Assembly: GCA_033816765.1 (NCBI GenBank)
Contig: CM066293.1
Coordinates: forward strand, 2,542,001-2,606,000
Length of the DNA: 64,000 bases
Direction: 5' to 3'
Source: Nothopassalora personata
Taxonomy: Eukaryota; Ascomycota; Dothideomycetes; Mycosphaerellales; Mycosphaerellaceae
Positions 1-9,439 of the stretch are shown in pieces (position 1 is the stretch's first letter; every line of letters begins with the position of its first letter). The notes under the pieces are model-generated. The model did no database searches. It was not told the origin of the DNA and saw nothing but the letters and a program-made list of their open reading frames with translations. The position numbers and the translations under genes were made by a program.

Positions 1-745
1 TGCCGCAGGGGGCGATGCGCGTGAGGTAGAAGGTGCGGGTCATTAATGGTGCCTTCCTCGAAGCGTTCTGGGGGGTGGTGGATGTATCGGCGTCATCTTC
101 GTCGTTTTCGATGCGGGAGTAAGGTCCCGAGTGAGACTCGCTGTGGAGGTCTGTGGCGTTCCAGGGCCGGAATTGCGGGAAGAACCAGATTGTTATTGCT
201 GCGGCGGAGAATTGCACGAGCATGTGGATGGATGTGGTGAAGAGGGGGAAGTGGAAGTCTAGATTCTCGGAGGAGAACATCCATTTGTTGTAGACGGAGA
301 TGGAGATGGAGAAGGTGTACCAGAGAGTTATGAGCAGGGCGTTGATGATTATGTGTCGGAGCATCACGGCTTTGGCGATTCCTTCTTCTGATTTTTGGTC
401 TGCGGAGGAAGAGGATGCGATCCGTTCGTCGAGGTGGGTGTTTTGGCGTTTCCGCCGCCGCCGCTTTTTGCGTTCATTGTGTGTGAGGCCGGTCTCTTCG
501 TCTTCGTCTAGCTCTTCTTCTTCTTCTTCTTCTTCTTCTTCGGATCGCATGTCGTCCAGTTCGAGATCGTCGCTGAGCGTTCCTGCTGATGCTTCTGATC
601 CGGATCGATCTTCGGGGTGCCTGCCTCCCTCTCCTGTTTGACTCCGGCGCCGGTGTTCTGCAGTGTTACTGCCCGCAGCTGCTCCGAGTAGTAAAGATCC
701 GCTTCGCCTTCGTGCATGCGTTGGAGGAGACGTGGAGTTCTCCAT
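1..745 (-). CDS. SLC35C2/Ymd8-type nucleotide-sugar/triose-phosphate transporter family protein (5' part, runs off window)
   Basis: The reading frame is open on the minus strand from the ATG at 745 to the window edge (248 codons) and has no stop. It begins MENSTSPPTHARRRSGS, continues through a Ser/Gly-rich and Asp/Glu-rich cytosolic tail (a run of nine Glu around 515-545), then the basic stretch RKKRRRKR. Two hydrophobic segments follow, with motifs such as VYNKWMFS and FPLFTTSIHMLVQF, and then LTRIAPCG at the edge. NKWMF and the R-x-x-P-C-G element are typical of the TPT/DUF250 branch of the drug/metabolite transporter superfamily (fungal SLC35C2-like, yeast Ymd8). Members are multi-pass Golgi/ER membrane proteins with substrates that are mostly unproven. 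The ATG at 745 was chosen because the frame continues cleanly into it; an ATG at 550 is also possible. The remaining transmembrane segments lie outside the window. Confidence 0.82.
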   Translation of the reverse strand, partial: MENSTSPPTHARRRSGSLLLGAAAGSNTAEHRRRSQTGEGGRHPEDRSGSEASAGTLSDDLELDDMRSEEEEEEEEEELDEDEETGLTHNERKKRRRRKRQNTHLDERIASSSSADQKSEEGIAKAVMLRHIIINALLITLWYTFSISISVYNKWMFSSENLDFHFPLFTTSIHMLVQFSAAAITIWFFPQFRPWNATDLHSESHSGPYSRIENDEDDADTSTTPQNASRKAPLMTRTFYLTRIAPCG

Positions 746-1122
746 TATGGAGTGGGTGTGCTATCGTGAGGCTGACATGCGGTCGTTGTTGTCGCGATAC
801 CACGAGGCTTTCTGCGAGTTGACGTGGTATGCCGGACACGTACGAACGGCGATTTCAGTACGATAGAATTCCGCGATATGGCTGTGAGTGGATGCTATGT
901 TACCGTACATGTTCATCTGCATAAGATGATGTTTCCCCTGTGATCAACATAACTGTTGCAGGGTCTCTCGGCACGGGAACCACATGGTTGGTGGTGTCAC
1001 CTTATCTTTAACCTGGTCATCTGCTTCACGACCTTTTCAGATGTTGACATGATCATGCTCTCCTCTCGACCCACACCCCGCCAACATAAATGACGACCAT
1101 TTTATCTCACTACGTACTGTAG
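746..1122. other. Divergent intergenic region
   Basis: This is the upstream region shared by the transporter (minus) and the esterase (plus). It has normal base composition and no RIP. I see no repeat or RNA gene. An ATG at 1090 is in frame with the esterase but meets TAG at 1120-1122. That TAG could instead be the 3' end of an intron, so a missing first esterase exon may lie here; I could not place one. Confidence 0.5.
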
Positions 1123-2728
1123 GCCGTTGGAGTACGATGGAAATTCAACGGCACAGAGACAGGTGGTTGCAGTCAAGGCAATTACCAAGACACCAATCTT
1201 CTCAAGCACGTAAAAATCCGTAGCGACGTCCTGAGCCAATTCTGGAACCGAGATATGTATATCGGTGCTAATGTGCTCCTCCCATCTGGATATGACGATA
1301 CCGACAGAGAGACGAGGTACCCAGTCCTCTATCATCAGAGTCACTGGCCAGCCGACAGTGGTTTGTATGGCTATACCACAAATGATGAATTTACAACTGC
1401 TTGGGACAGCGGCGTCGTACCCAACACGACAGACAGACCTACACCTAAATTGATCATGGTGCGTGAATAAGATCGTCTTGTCGACGAGCATCTTCACAAA
1501 CAGTGCTGTTGCTAAAATTGCCCTCCAGGTGACCTTCCGCCACGAGACACCATTCTACGACGACTCATACGCCGTCAACACTGCCAACATTGGTCCGTAT
1601 GGTGATGCCATCAACGATGAGCTTATTCCTTACATCGATGCCCACTTCAACACCATAGCTAAGCCCTTTGGGCGGATCCAGGATGGCGGCAGCACCGGAG
1701 GCTGGGAATCCGCTGCAAACCTCGTTTTCAGACCTGACCTCTTCGGTGCCTGCTTCTCGTCTTATCCAGACTCACTGAGCTTCAGAAGGCATCAGGATAT
1801 CCCTCTGTACAACGCTTCGAACGCATACACGAGACCTGATGGTAGCAAGATATACTCGATACGTGAGGTTATCAATGGCACCCTGACGGATGTTACGACA
1901 GTCGAACAAGAGAATCACTGGGAGCTCACCTTTGGTACGAACTCGAGGTCATCCCAGCAGTGGGATGTCTGGAACGCTGTCTTCGGCGTGCAAGGTGTGA
2001 ATGGATACCCGTTGGAACCTTGGGACAAAGTCACTGGCGAAGTGTACCCCGAGGCAGTGGAGTACTGGAAGCCCATGGACTTGGCACAGTACATATCCGA
2101 CAACTGGGATAACGAGCGCAACTTGGATGAAGTGCTCCGGAACCGAATGTTCATATATGTTGGTTCCTGGGACAACTACTTCCTCAACGAAGGAGTTGAA
2201 GAGTTCCAGAAGACAGTCTCCGCGCTCGGTGGACCTGAATGGGCCAACGTGACGATCCTCGACAAGCAAATCCATGGCGGTAATTATCAGCTTCGTCCCA
2301 TCTGGAACTACCTCGATCTGGTCGTGAATTGGACTCGAGATCATAGCCCAACGGGCGAGACGCCTTTGGCAGATTCTGTGACGGAGCAGTCGAGCCGAGG
2401 AAATCTGTGGGATGAGGTCATAGCGTCTGGTGGCCACGAAGCTGCATTGGCACGTCAGTCTCCGCCCTCTATTAACGCAACCAAGTCATCGGGAAGTAGT
2501 GTTCAGGGAGATGTCGGGCGTTGGGATCCGGGAGTGTCACTGAAAGCAGTCTGGCTAGTCGATGGCCGTCGCACTGGTGAGCCGTTCGACGTGGAACGAG
2601 GCGCGCAGATCTCGTATCCAGCGTACAGAAAGCGCTGGTCAGCTGGGAGGACTTTGCAGCTGGAGGTGTCTGGCCACAAACGAGGCTATGTTGATGAGAC
2701 TCGTATGAGTAACGTACTCACTCTTTGA
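1123..2728 (+). CDS. Putative esterase, alpha/beta-hydrolase fold (N-terminus missing or unresolved)
   Basis: Two exons, 1123-1458 and 1529-2728, are joined across a 70-bp intron (GTGCGT...CCAG). The intron restores one continuous frame, reading KLIM then VTFRHETPF. The protein matches a fungal/bacterial family of large putative esterases. Family hallmarks visible are LLKHVKIRSDVLSQFW, YIGANVLLPSGYD, PFYDDSYAVNTAN and the nucleophile elbow GGSTGGWE near 1691. Further on come QWDVWNAVFG and, near 2270, IHGGNYQ, where the family has its His-containing loop. The C-terminal extension ends VDETRMSNVLTL. Family members usually have roughly 150-200 more N-terminal residues, often with a secretion signal. 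None is seen here: an in-frame TAG lies at 1120 and the first ATG inside the frame is at 1255. It is therefore either a 5'-truncated relic or a gene whose first exon I could not find. Substrate unknown. Confidence 0.7.
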
Positions 2729-3138
2729 GCCCAGGACCACAAGCGCTTATAGTGTCCTCAATTTCCGGAATGATACTAGGTCCCTTACTACGAGAGAGGA
2801 CTACGCTATTGGCAAAGCGGCCATCCTATTGGAAAACCCGCGAACGGAGAGATGATATTCTGATTCTCGAAAGACGCCGCGCTGCCAGGACTGCGCTTCT
2901 CTCTAGTCGCGGAGACTTTGACATGAGCGCGAAAGATATTTAGGGACACTGTAATGCATACAAGACTGAGATGTCACTGGCAAGATGTCGCCGCTTTGTC
3001 GCTTTCGGAGACTTTCTTGCTTGGCATCCCAGACACACGTGACGACCGTGTTCAGGCCCGACAAGTTTATAAGGACGGTAGACATTGTCTGCACGTCTCT
3101 CCATTCCAAAGCAATACCTTCTAGATATACCGACGAAC
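2729..3138. other. Intergenic, no recognised feature
   Basis: About 410 bp between the esterase stop and the GST relic. Composition is normal and only short random ORFs are present. No repeat, RNA gene or clear regulatory site was recognised. Confidence 0.5.
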
Positions 3139-3764
3139 ATGGCGAGCCAAACGGGGTTGCAACGTAAGACCCGCCCCTGGGTGCTGCCAATAGGCCTCTA
3201 TCCACGCGGCATTACAATCTACCTGCAAGAAAAACCCATAGCCGACAAGTTCGACTTCATCCCAGTCGACGTGGGTCCGGAGGGAATGGAACCGTCGACG
3301 GAAAGCCACCTAGTACACTTCCGATCCTTAAGATCCGCCGCCGTCTAGAAGGGAACGAACCGGGCCGATACATTTTCCAAAGCAACGCAATCCTGGAGTA
3401 CCTAGAAGACATGTACGCCGACCGGGAACCAAATATGAGAGGCAGCACGCTAGAGACTAGAGCACGCACGAGAGAATGTACGGACGTTGTTAATAAGGCT
3501 ACTACATAGCTTATGCTATACGTCCAGAATGGCTCCTCGTTCTATGCACAATTTCGGGAGCAGGAGAGAGGTGCGGCGAAGGAGGGGTTGGAGCGGATGC
3601 ATAAGGCTCTGACATTGCTCGAAACGCTGGCGGATGCGAAGGGGCCGTTCCTGGTTGGGGCAAGTCCTATGATTGTGGACTGCGTCTTGGTTCTGATCTT
3701 CGCTGGTGCTCGTTGTCGTTCTGGCTCATTCATCGCGCTTCTTAGTCCCCAGAGGCGGCCATAG
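3139..3764 (+). pseudogene. Glutathione S-transferase pseudogene
   Basis: Starting at ATG 3139 the frame reads as a GST N-terminal thioredoxin-fold domain (TIYLQEKPIADKFDFIPVDV). A one-base-type frameshift near 3296-3300 moves it into another frame with KPPSTLPILK, the usual cis-Pro GSH-site strand. GRYIFQSNAILEYLEDMY follows, containing the Ser of the glutathione pocket. An in-frame TAG at 3507-3509 interrupts the start of the helical C-terminal domain, which resumes as MLYVQNGSSFYAQF and runs to DCVLVLIFAGARC. It then ends early at 3764, so the last helices are missing. A frameshift, a nonsense codon and a lost C-terminus make a pseudogene the best reading. The stop could be a RIP-type CAG to TAG change at the edge of the repeat block, but the surrounding bases are otherwise normal. 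Confidence 0.72.
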
Positions 3765-4056
3765 GAAAGCCGAAGCCCGGTGTCAAGGGGGGAACAACCA
3801 TCCCGAGGGGAATCACCTAAGCTGCGTACATCGCAGTGAAGTATATACGGAGGTTGTACAATATTCAGCTGATACTCGTTAATCAAGAAAAAGTGTCATG
3901 ATGAGAAGTCCGCAGGAAAACACGCTAAGCAGGGATATCTGAGGCCTGCATCACGGGTGAGACCAATTAGCACGAGACGCTCCTGCTTGGCGGTGGAGAC
4001 AAACAAGATCGTCTCCTCGCTTTGTCCTTCGCCTTTTTCTCTACCCTCTTACGATT
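3765..4056. other. Island-to-repeat transition
   Basis: Normal-composition sequence with no gene. At about 4050 it changes sharply to TpA-rich, CpA/TpG-poor sequence that marks the start of the RIP-affected block. Confidence 0.55.
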
Positions 4057-4489
4057 TATTTTTATTAACGCTCGAAACCCGCTCTATCGAGTAGCTGCAT
4101 ATAGCATGCCTCTACCCGGCTAACGTGCTCTTACGACGCATAGATGTCGACCGTAAGTGGGTCGCTATTATATAGCACTGGTCTTCGCTAAGTATAGACC
4201 TAGTTTAGTATTTAGAGGTAGTATAAGCCTCTTCCTATATACTGTAAGTAAGCTTCCCTATTTAATCTTATTATCCTACATTATGTACGGAGGATTTTTA
4301 CTCTATAGACGCTCTATAGAGCTATACTACTATAATGTTAAGTTAAAGGGTTTTACGGAGGCGTTAGAAGCGTCGGGATTAAAACGCGATATTAATTATA
4401 CCTTACTAAACTATAACAATATTAATAGCGCGGATAGAGAAGGTATCTAGGATAATACTACCTATAATAGCTAAGATATACTACGTATA
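4057..4489. repeat. RIP-mutated repeat, unclassified
   Basis: TpA-rich sequence with kept CpG. An open frame of 97 codons (4157-4450, plus) survives, but I recognise no domain in it and do not call it a gene. The block continues after the retroposon copy A insertion, at 5345. Confidence 0.5.
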
Positions 4490-4502
4490 GGAAAGACGTA
4501 GG

Positions 4503-5331
4503 GTTTAATTAATTAATTAATTAATTATTCTATTTACGTACTTTACGAATCTAAGACTATATAATACGGGTCCTAAAAATAGGACTAAAATTTAAGAAAA
4601 GGAGAAAAGCTACGTCGTACCCCGAATATAAAAACTCCTTAAAAGCTCGTAAGCGAGGCTCGGTATTTGAGATAAAGGTTGAATATATTACGGCGTAGTA
4701 CGTCGCGTACCCGGTAGTTATATCTTATCCGTGTTTTACGAGTTATCTACTTACCCCGGGTAAGATAAGTTATACCTATTTTAAAAATTGCAACCGGTCG
4801 GGTCTTATTTCTTTAAGATTATAACCGTGTTTCTTTACCGCGCCGGGCGGTCCCGTTATATAAACGCTAAATTCGAGAATATAAGAGAGAGAGAGAGAGG
4901 CAGTATCTCTAATAGCCCGTCCCCTCCGTAGAAAGTCTTCGACCGTCTTCTTTATATCATCTCTTCGAGGTTTAGGTTACCTCGATAGATTCGTAGCGAG
5001 AATACCCGTTTTATACGGCCGTCGTTATCCGAAGAGTAAGTCCGCCGCGTTCTCTCTTCTTTTAAGTAGTTTCGAGGTCTTCGTTAATAGATATCCGGGC
5101 GCGTTCTCCCTTCTTCTCTCTTCTCTTCCTTTCTCCTTCGTCCGTATTCGAGGTATCCGTCCCGCCGTAGGCTCCAAAATAGGCGTCTTTCTTTAAGGAA
5201 GCTCGGTTATTTTTCGATAAAAGACGTCGCGTTTTAAGAGGGAGTTTTAAGAGGGAGAGTCTTAGTTTCTCTTCGCTATAACGAAGATACTTACGTTATC
5301 CGCCGCGTAAAGGCGCTCTCCGTAGGACGAC
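4503..5331 (-). mobile_element. SINE-like retroposon, copy A (RIP-mutated)
   Basis: This is homologous over its whole length to the intact copies at 13536-14296 and 18882-19642, but changed throughout by C-to-T and G-to-A. It is flanked by a 13-bp target duplication, ggaaagacgtagg, at 4490-4502 and 5332-5344. On the minus strand its 5' end is GTCGTCCTACGGAGAGCGCC, the same ribozyme-like start as the intact copies. Its 3' end is a tail of about six TTAA units, the mutated form of the (TCAA)n tail. At 829 bp it is longer than the others. Variable TSD length, no terminal inverted repeats and a simple-repeat tail point to target-primed reverse transcription. Confidence 0.8.
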
Positions 5332-5344
5332 GGAAAGACGTAGG

Positions 5345-6054
5345 AGTTTAAGCGTAATTTTAGCTTCTTAAGCGTACTAGGCTTCGTATTAGTATATATA
5401 GTATCGTAAGAGTTTATTCTAGTGTTACTATCTATTAGATTCTTAAATAGTAGGTATACTAGACTATTCTAGTAAGTATACTAAACTAGGCAAATATACA
5501 ATATTACGAGTCTATACTAATAGCCGCAACCTTATAGGTACTTTATTACGACTATAATATACTACTCTACTATTATAGCTAGCTTAGTAGAGATAGCTTT
5601 AATAGTACCTACTACTAGCGGATAATATTATATAAGTATTGTAGGATACTTTCCGTTTCTAAATATTACTAATATACTCTCTAGTAGGTGTCTAAGTTTA
5701 CCGCTCTATAATACTAGAAGATTCTCTCTTATACCTCTAGATAGATATTAACCTCTAGATAGCTTACTTTAGTCGCTAGTAGTACCTTTATTATAGCGAC
5801 CTAAATCGAAGCTATAGTTTAGGTTACTCGTACGGAATATACCTTTACTAACTAGTAGTACTTCTTAATTATACTAGCTTTTACGATAATTATAATCTTC
5901 TTTAATACCTAGGGAGTGTCTTTCTTACTAATACTAGAGATAGCTTACTATTAGGTTTAGTATAACCTAATAATATTACAAGTTAAGAAGATAAGCTTAA
6001 TCGGTTTTGTTCTCGGGCCGATAGGAAGTTAAGGGAGAGTAATAAAGCAGTAGC
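5345..6054. repeat. RIP-mutated repeat, unclassified
   Basis: Continuation of the decayed sequence interrupted by retroposon copy A. It is very TpA-rich with stops in all frames. No domain was recognised. Confidence 0.45.
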
Positions 6055-6352
6055 TGTCTTGTCTCGTAGAGACTAAGTAGCAGTAAGGTAGAGGTTATAT
6101 TATAGTATATTCTAAACAGTAATATTAAATAGTAAGTTGAACGTATCGAAACTATAAGGGATTCTTAGCGTTCCTAAATATAAAGGAGATTCATAGATCT
6201 CGGTAATTAGTCTAATTACTCTAAGTATAAGTAGTCTAATTAGTCTAAGTATAAGTAGTCTAATCGCCCTAAGTCTAAGCGCTTAGGTAGGATAAGTTAC
6301 GTGCTCGTCTCGTTATTATAATTCTAGGGTCTATTAGAATCATTCCGTAATA
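6055..6352 (-). repeat. 3' LTR of chromovirus H0 (RIP-mutated, U3 type 'TAATTAGTC')
   Basis: Shares its central block and its U3 end with the H3 LTR at 55648-56008. It carries a threefold repeat of roughly 20 bp around 6210-6280 (taattagtctaagtataagt). It ends ccgtaata, a mutated ccgtaaca, and is followed at 6353 by ctatccccttttt, the complement of a polypurine tract. With pol on minus, this is the 3' LTR of the outermost element H0. The left end is the least certain boundary. Confidence 0.6.
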
Positions 6353-6425
6353 CTATCCCCTTTTTAGCCTAGCTTCGTCCCAAAGCTCTATAAGCCGTTA
6401 TTATTTCTTATAGTAATAGTTAACT

Positions 6426-6975
6426 ATATCTTCTTCCTCCTATAAACGCCGTTAATAACTTACTCTAGATACTAAAACCTCTAGTATTAAAATAGCTCTA
6501 TATATAAATTGTTAGAAGTCTCGATCATCGGGCGCGGTAGTAAAGTATATCGTAGGTTCTTAGTCTAGGAAGTGTTCGGCCTATATTCGAAAAGGCTATA
6601 AGGATTACGACGTATATCTTTCTCGGCCGGAGTAGGAACGTCTTCGTAATTCGCGCGATAAACTTAAGCTAGAGCTTAAGAGGATTAAAGAGGAGGAGGT
6701 ACGGCTAAAGATACGTAAGATTCGTCTTCGGAAATAGCTACGCTTAGCTAAGCGTCGCACTAACGACGCCGTCGCTAAGGAGTTAGAGGAGCTCGAGGAA
6801 GAAGAGGCGCGCGAGGAGCTAGCGTCTCTAGAGTAGGCGTTAGGGGTAGAGGTGTCGTCTTCGCTAGTTTCTTTCTCGGATATCCTAGAGATGCCCGTAA
6901 ACGACTAGGCGGCGCTTTCTAGAGCGGAGCCCTAGGGCGAGTCCCTAGGGGTAGAAACTTATTAGGGTATTTATT
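6426..6975 (+). pseudogene. Accessory ORF of H0, Cys-motif plus charged tail (decayed)
   Basis: Nearly co-linear with the H3 accessory ORF at 56082-56636. The start codon is lost (ATG to ATA at 6426) and several Gln/Trp codons are stops. Conserved pieces are SRKCSAYIRKGYKDYD, then a long charged, probably coiled-coil stretch with LKLELKRIKEEEVRLKIRK and ELEELEEEEAREELASL, then VSFSDILEMPVND. Orientation is opposite to the retrotransposon pol. Function unknown; see the copy at 8824 for the clearest Cys spacing. Confidence 0.6.
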
Positions 6976-7005
6976 TTATAAGTTATATCCCTGTTCTTAT
7001 TAATC

Positions 7006-7079
7006 GGCTAGGTAGCTTAGTAGTAGAGCGTAAGCTATCTATACTCTTAAGGTCGTAGGTTCGATTCATACCCTAGTCG
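7006..7079 (+). tRNA. tRNA-like sequence inside H0 (degenerate)
   Basis: It has a 7-bp acceptor stem GGCTAGG/CCTAGTC (one G-T wobble), a D-arm GCTT/GAGC, an A-box-like TAGCTTAGTAG and a B-box GGTTCGATTC within a T-arm. The anticodon arm does not form a normal 5-bp stem and 7-nt loop, so no anticodon is assigned. It sits between the end of the accessory ORF and the LTR1 insertion. RIP has probably damaged it. A decayed tRNA gene captured by the element, or a tRNA-derived module, are both possible. Confidence 0.55.
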
Positions 7080-7185
7080 CTCGTTAGCCGAGAGATCGAT
7101 TATCGTTAGTCGTATCGGCGGACCTATTTTTAGTATTGTCTAATCTTTTACTAATAGTTTCGTAGGTGTTGTTTTGGTTCCTAGG

Positions 7186-7567
7186 TGTTATGTCTCGTTC
7201 TAGGGCTAGTCTTAAAGGAGAGATAAGTCAAGTTACGTGGCGGTATTCTTTAGAGAGGCTAAAGTAAGCTAAGCGAAGATAAATAATTGGAATAAGAGTT
7301 GTATTCCAATTAGTGAGATAGTAATATAAGTTGAACGCGTCGAAACCATAAGGGTTCTTAGCGTTCCTAAATATAAAGGAGACATTACTAGTCTTAGTCT
7401 TAATTACTTAATCGCTAGTAAGCGAGTAATCTCGAATTACTAAGTCACTAGTAAGCGAGTGATCTCGAATTACTAAGTCGCTAGTAAGCGAGTGATCTCG
7501 TGCGGCGTACGTGATTTCTATAGCTAATAGTTAGGCGTGTCGTCGTAGCTCAATCCGGACCGTAACA
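7186..7567 (-). repeat. LTR1, 3' LTR of H1
   Basis: Runs from TGTTATGTCTCG to ccgtaaca on the plus strand. The U3 part (about 7390-7505) holds three tandem copies of a 33-bp unit containing the inverted repeat CGAG-TGAT-CTCG. Differences from LTR3 are transitions, as RIP predicts. Confidence 0.82.
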
Positions 7568-7580
7568 CCATCCCCCTTCT
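7568..7580 (-). promoter_or_regulatory. Polypurine tract of H1
   Basis: On the minus strand the bases directly upstream of the 3' LTR read AGAAGGGGGATGG. This is a purine run in the position used to prime plus-strand DNA synthesis. It confirms that the left LTR is the 3' LTR and that the element is transcribed right to left. Confidence 0.65.
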
Positions 7581-7644
7581 AGCCTAGCTTCGTCCCGAAG
7601 CTTGTATAAGATAACATAATGTCCCCTCTTTGCGGCCTATAACG

Positions 7645-8150
7645 ATGTCTTCTTCTTCTTCTAAAAACCGTCTCCGGCTTACTAAGGAAATTAACGAACA
7701 CGGTCGTCTAGTAGATCTCGCGTGTAACTATTACTTCTTTAACGGTTTATCCTATGTCGCTATAGAAGGCAATTTTCGGCTTCGGTATTCGGAGTATGTT
7801 CGTTGCGGACGTAAGTGTATAAACCTATCCTAGGAGTCTCTTAATAAGACCCGGGAGGAGTACCGGAAAAAGGTCGAAAAGGATAAGGAAGAGCTTACGG
7901 AGATCTTAGTACGGTTAATACGGGATAAGGCAATACTTCGCTAAGCGGAGGAGCGCGCACGTAAGAAGGCGTAGTGTTTAGAGACCGAAATAGAGGTCTC
8001 TAGAGAGATTAAGGACGTCGATTGTCCTACTGCCGATGCGACTATTAGTCTCTCTCCTACTATATAGTCCTCGATCGACTTTGTTAATAACGCAATCGAC
8101 TTCTCCGTCCCTTCTAGTTCTACTAGGTAGCCCGTTATAGTAGGGGATAT
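7645..8150 (+). pseudogene. Accessory ORF of H1, Zn2Cys6-like spacing (RIP-decayed)
   Basis: Begins MSSSSSKNRLRLTKEINEHG. A region follows where four of the expected Cys are Tyr. If TAY is read as RIP-mutated TGY, the spacing is C-x2-C-x6-C-x10-C-x2-C-x6-C, the Zn(II)2Cys6 consensus. This is followed by a charged helix-prone stretch (ESLNKTREEYRKKVEKDKEE) and an acidic/Ser-rich end. In-frame stops replace likely Gln codons after CINLS and later. Strand is opposite to pol, with the element's polypurine tract just upstream. The protein differs from the H0/H3 accessory ORF except in layout. Its function is inferred only; a DNA-binding role would fit the spacing. Confidence 0.6.
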
Positions 8151-8182
8151 AAGTTGTAAGTCTCCCCTTACTCTTATTAATT

Positions 8183-8258
8183 GGTTAGGTGGCTTAAGGG
8201 TAGAGCGTTATTCCGCTATTCAGAAGGGAGGTTGTAGGTTCGATTCCTACCTTAGCTA
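8183..8258 (+). tRNA. tRNA-like sequence inside H1
   Basis: The best preserved of three. The acceptor is GGTTAGG/CTTAGCT (seven pairs with wobbles), the A box is TGGCTTAAGGG, and the T-arm GTAGG/CCTAC is perfect around the B box GGTTCGATTCC. A clear anticodon stem is not visible in the 26 nt between the D- and T-arms; an intron or mutation could explain this. Location is the same as in H0 and H3, just after the accessory ORF. Confidence 0.55.
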
Positions 8259-8348
8259 TTCCCGGCCGACTAGTCGCTAATCGGTAGCTTAGTCGGCTAG
8301 CCGTTTTTTGGTTTTATAGTATTCCTAGATTTTTTACTAACAGTTATG

Positions 8349-8732
8349 TGTTATTATCTCGTTCTAGGGCTAGTCTTAAAGGAGAGATAAGTTAAGTTAC
8401 GTAGCGGTATTCTTTAGAGAGGCTAAAGTAAGCTAAGCGAAGATAAATGATTAGAGTAAGAGTTGTATTCCAATTAGTAAGATAGTAACATAAGTTGAAC
8501 GCATTAGAACCATAAGGGTTTCTAGCGTTCCTAAATATAAAAGAGATTCGCAGCGTAGAGCCTATAGCTTAGTCTAATTACCTTAATTAGTCCTACTAAG
8601 CATACTAATTACACTAATTAGTCCGTAAAGTGATTAGTGTTACGTGCATCTAGATGATTAGTATTACGTGTCTCTAAGTAATTAGTATTACGTATGTCTA
8701 GTCGGGGCTACCGTTTAGACTAAACCGTAACA
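8349..8732 (-). repeat. LTR2, internal 3'-type LTR with a different U3
   Basis: Shares the R/U5-like left half with LTR1 (TGTTATTATCTCG to aaatataaa). The U3 half is unrelated, with three copies of a roughly 20-bp unit around 'gattagtattacgtg' (8630-8700). It is followed by its own polypurine-tract complement (ctatcccccttct) and its own accessory ORF, but has no matching 5' LTR in the window. Confidence 0.72.
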
Positions 8733-8823
8733 CTATCCCCCTTCTAGCCTAGCTTAGTCCCTTAAGCTTACTTATAACGAACGGTATCCTCTATGTATTC
8801 GCGTATAGCTTCTTCCTTTTACG

Positions 8824-9381
8824 ATGCCTATCTACTAACGTCCTTCTAGCACTATCCGTCGCCGCCGTCTCTACGAGTTTGTTAAATCCGCGGGAGAAGT
8901 TATAGTTAAGAAATGCTTAACGTGTAAAAAGCATAGTCGCGTGTGTAAAGTGCACATTCGTTCCGGGAAGTGTAGTAAGTGTCTTCGTCGCGGCTAAAGG
9001 TGCGATGTAAGAGTAACTTAGTCGGAGTTTAAGAGGTTAGTAGAGGAGAAGACTCGTCTTCGTTAGAAAATCCAGGAGTCTCGGTCCGCTTAGGAGGAGG
9101 CGATGCGGGTTTATAAGAAGGCTCTCGAGGACCTAAAGATTACTCGCGCGCGCGAGGAGCGCTTACGTTAGTAGATGGATCTAGTAGATCGTCGCGCCGA
9201 GGAGGCGATTTCCGTCGAGGAAAGGGAGATTAAGGAGTAGGAGATAGAAGAGGCTTCTTTACTTCCTTCGGATATCCCTTATAAGGGTCTAGCTCTCAAC
9301 TTGTTACTAGGCACATAGGGTGCTATTAAGGGTCTCGCTAACGAGTTCTAGGAGGTGCCCGAACTACTTCCCGCGGGTTAA
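8824..9381 (+). pseudogene. Accessory ORF beside LTR2, Zn2Cys6-spaced cysteines plus charged tail
   Basis: The frame runs from ATG 8824 to TAA 9379-9381 (185 codons) with about ten in-frame stops that fit RIP of CAG/TGG. All six cysteines are intact around 8915-9000: CLTCKKHSRVC, then eight residues, then CSKC, six residues, C. The spacing is C-x2-C-x6-C-x8-C-x2-C-x6-C, matching the fungal Zn2Cys6 cluster, with basic residues in the loops. A long E/K/R/L-rich segment follows (EEKTRLR, RVYKKALEDLKITRAREERLR), probably coiled-coil. It lies on the strand opposite pol, converging on the chromodomain end. No tRNA-like sequence follows this copy. The link to transcription-factor-like proteins rests on spacing alone. 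Confidence 0.62.
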
Positions 9382-9439
9382 CTTATAGGTCTTTATTTTT
9401 CTTATAGTATTCTCGGATCTTTTGTTAACAGTTTTATAG

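Noticed and set aside
4157..4450. 97-codon plus-strand ORF in decayed repeat
   Set aside because: No domain recognised, composition as RIPed flanks; probably a chance open frame in a dead element.
7390..7505. Regularly spaced 33-bp repeats, considered as a CRISPR array
   Set aside because: Units are directly adjacent with no unique spacers, and lie in an LTR of a eukaryotic genome.
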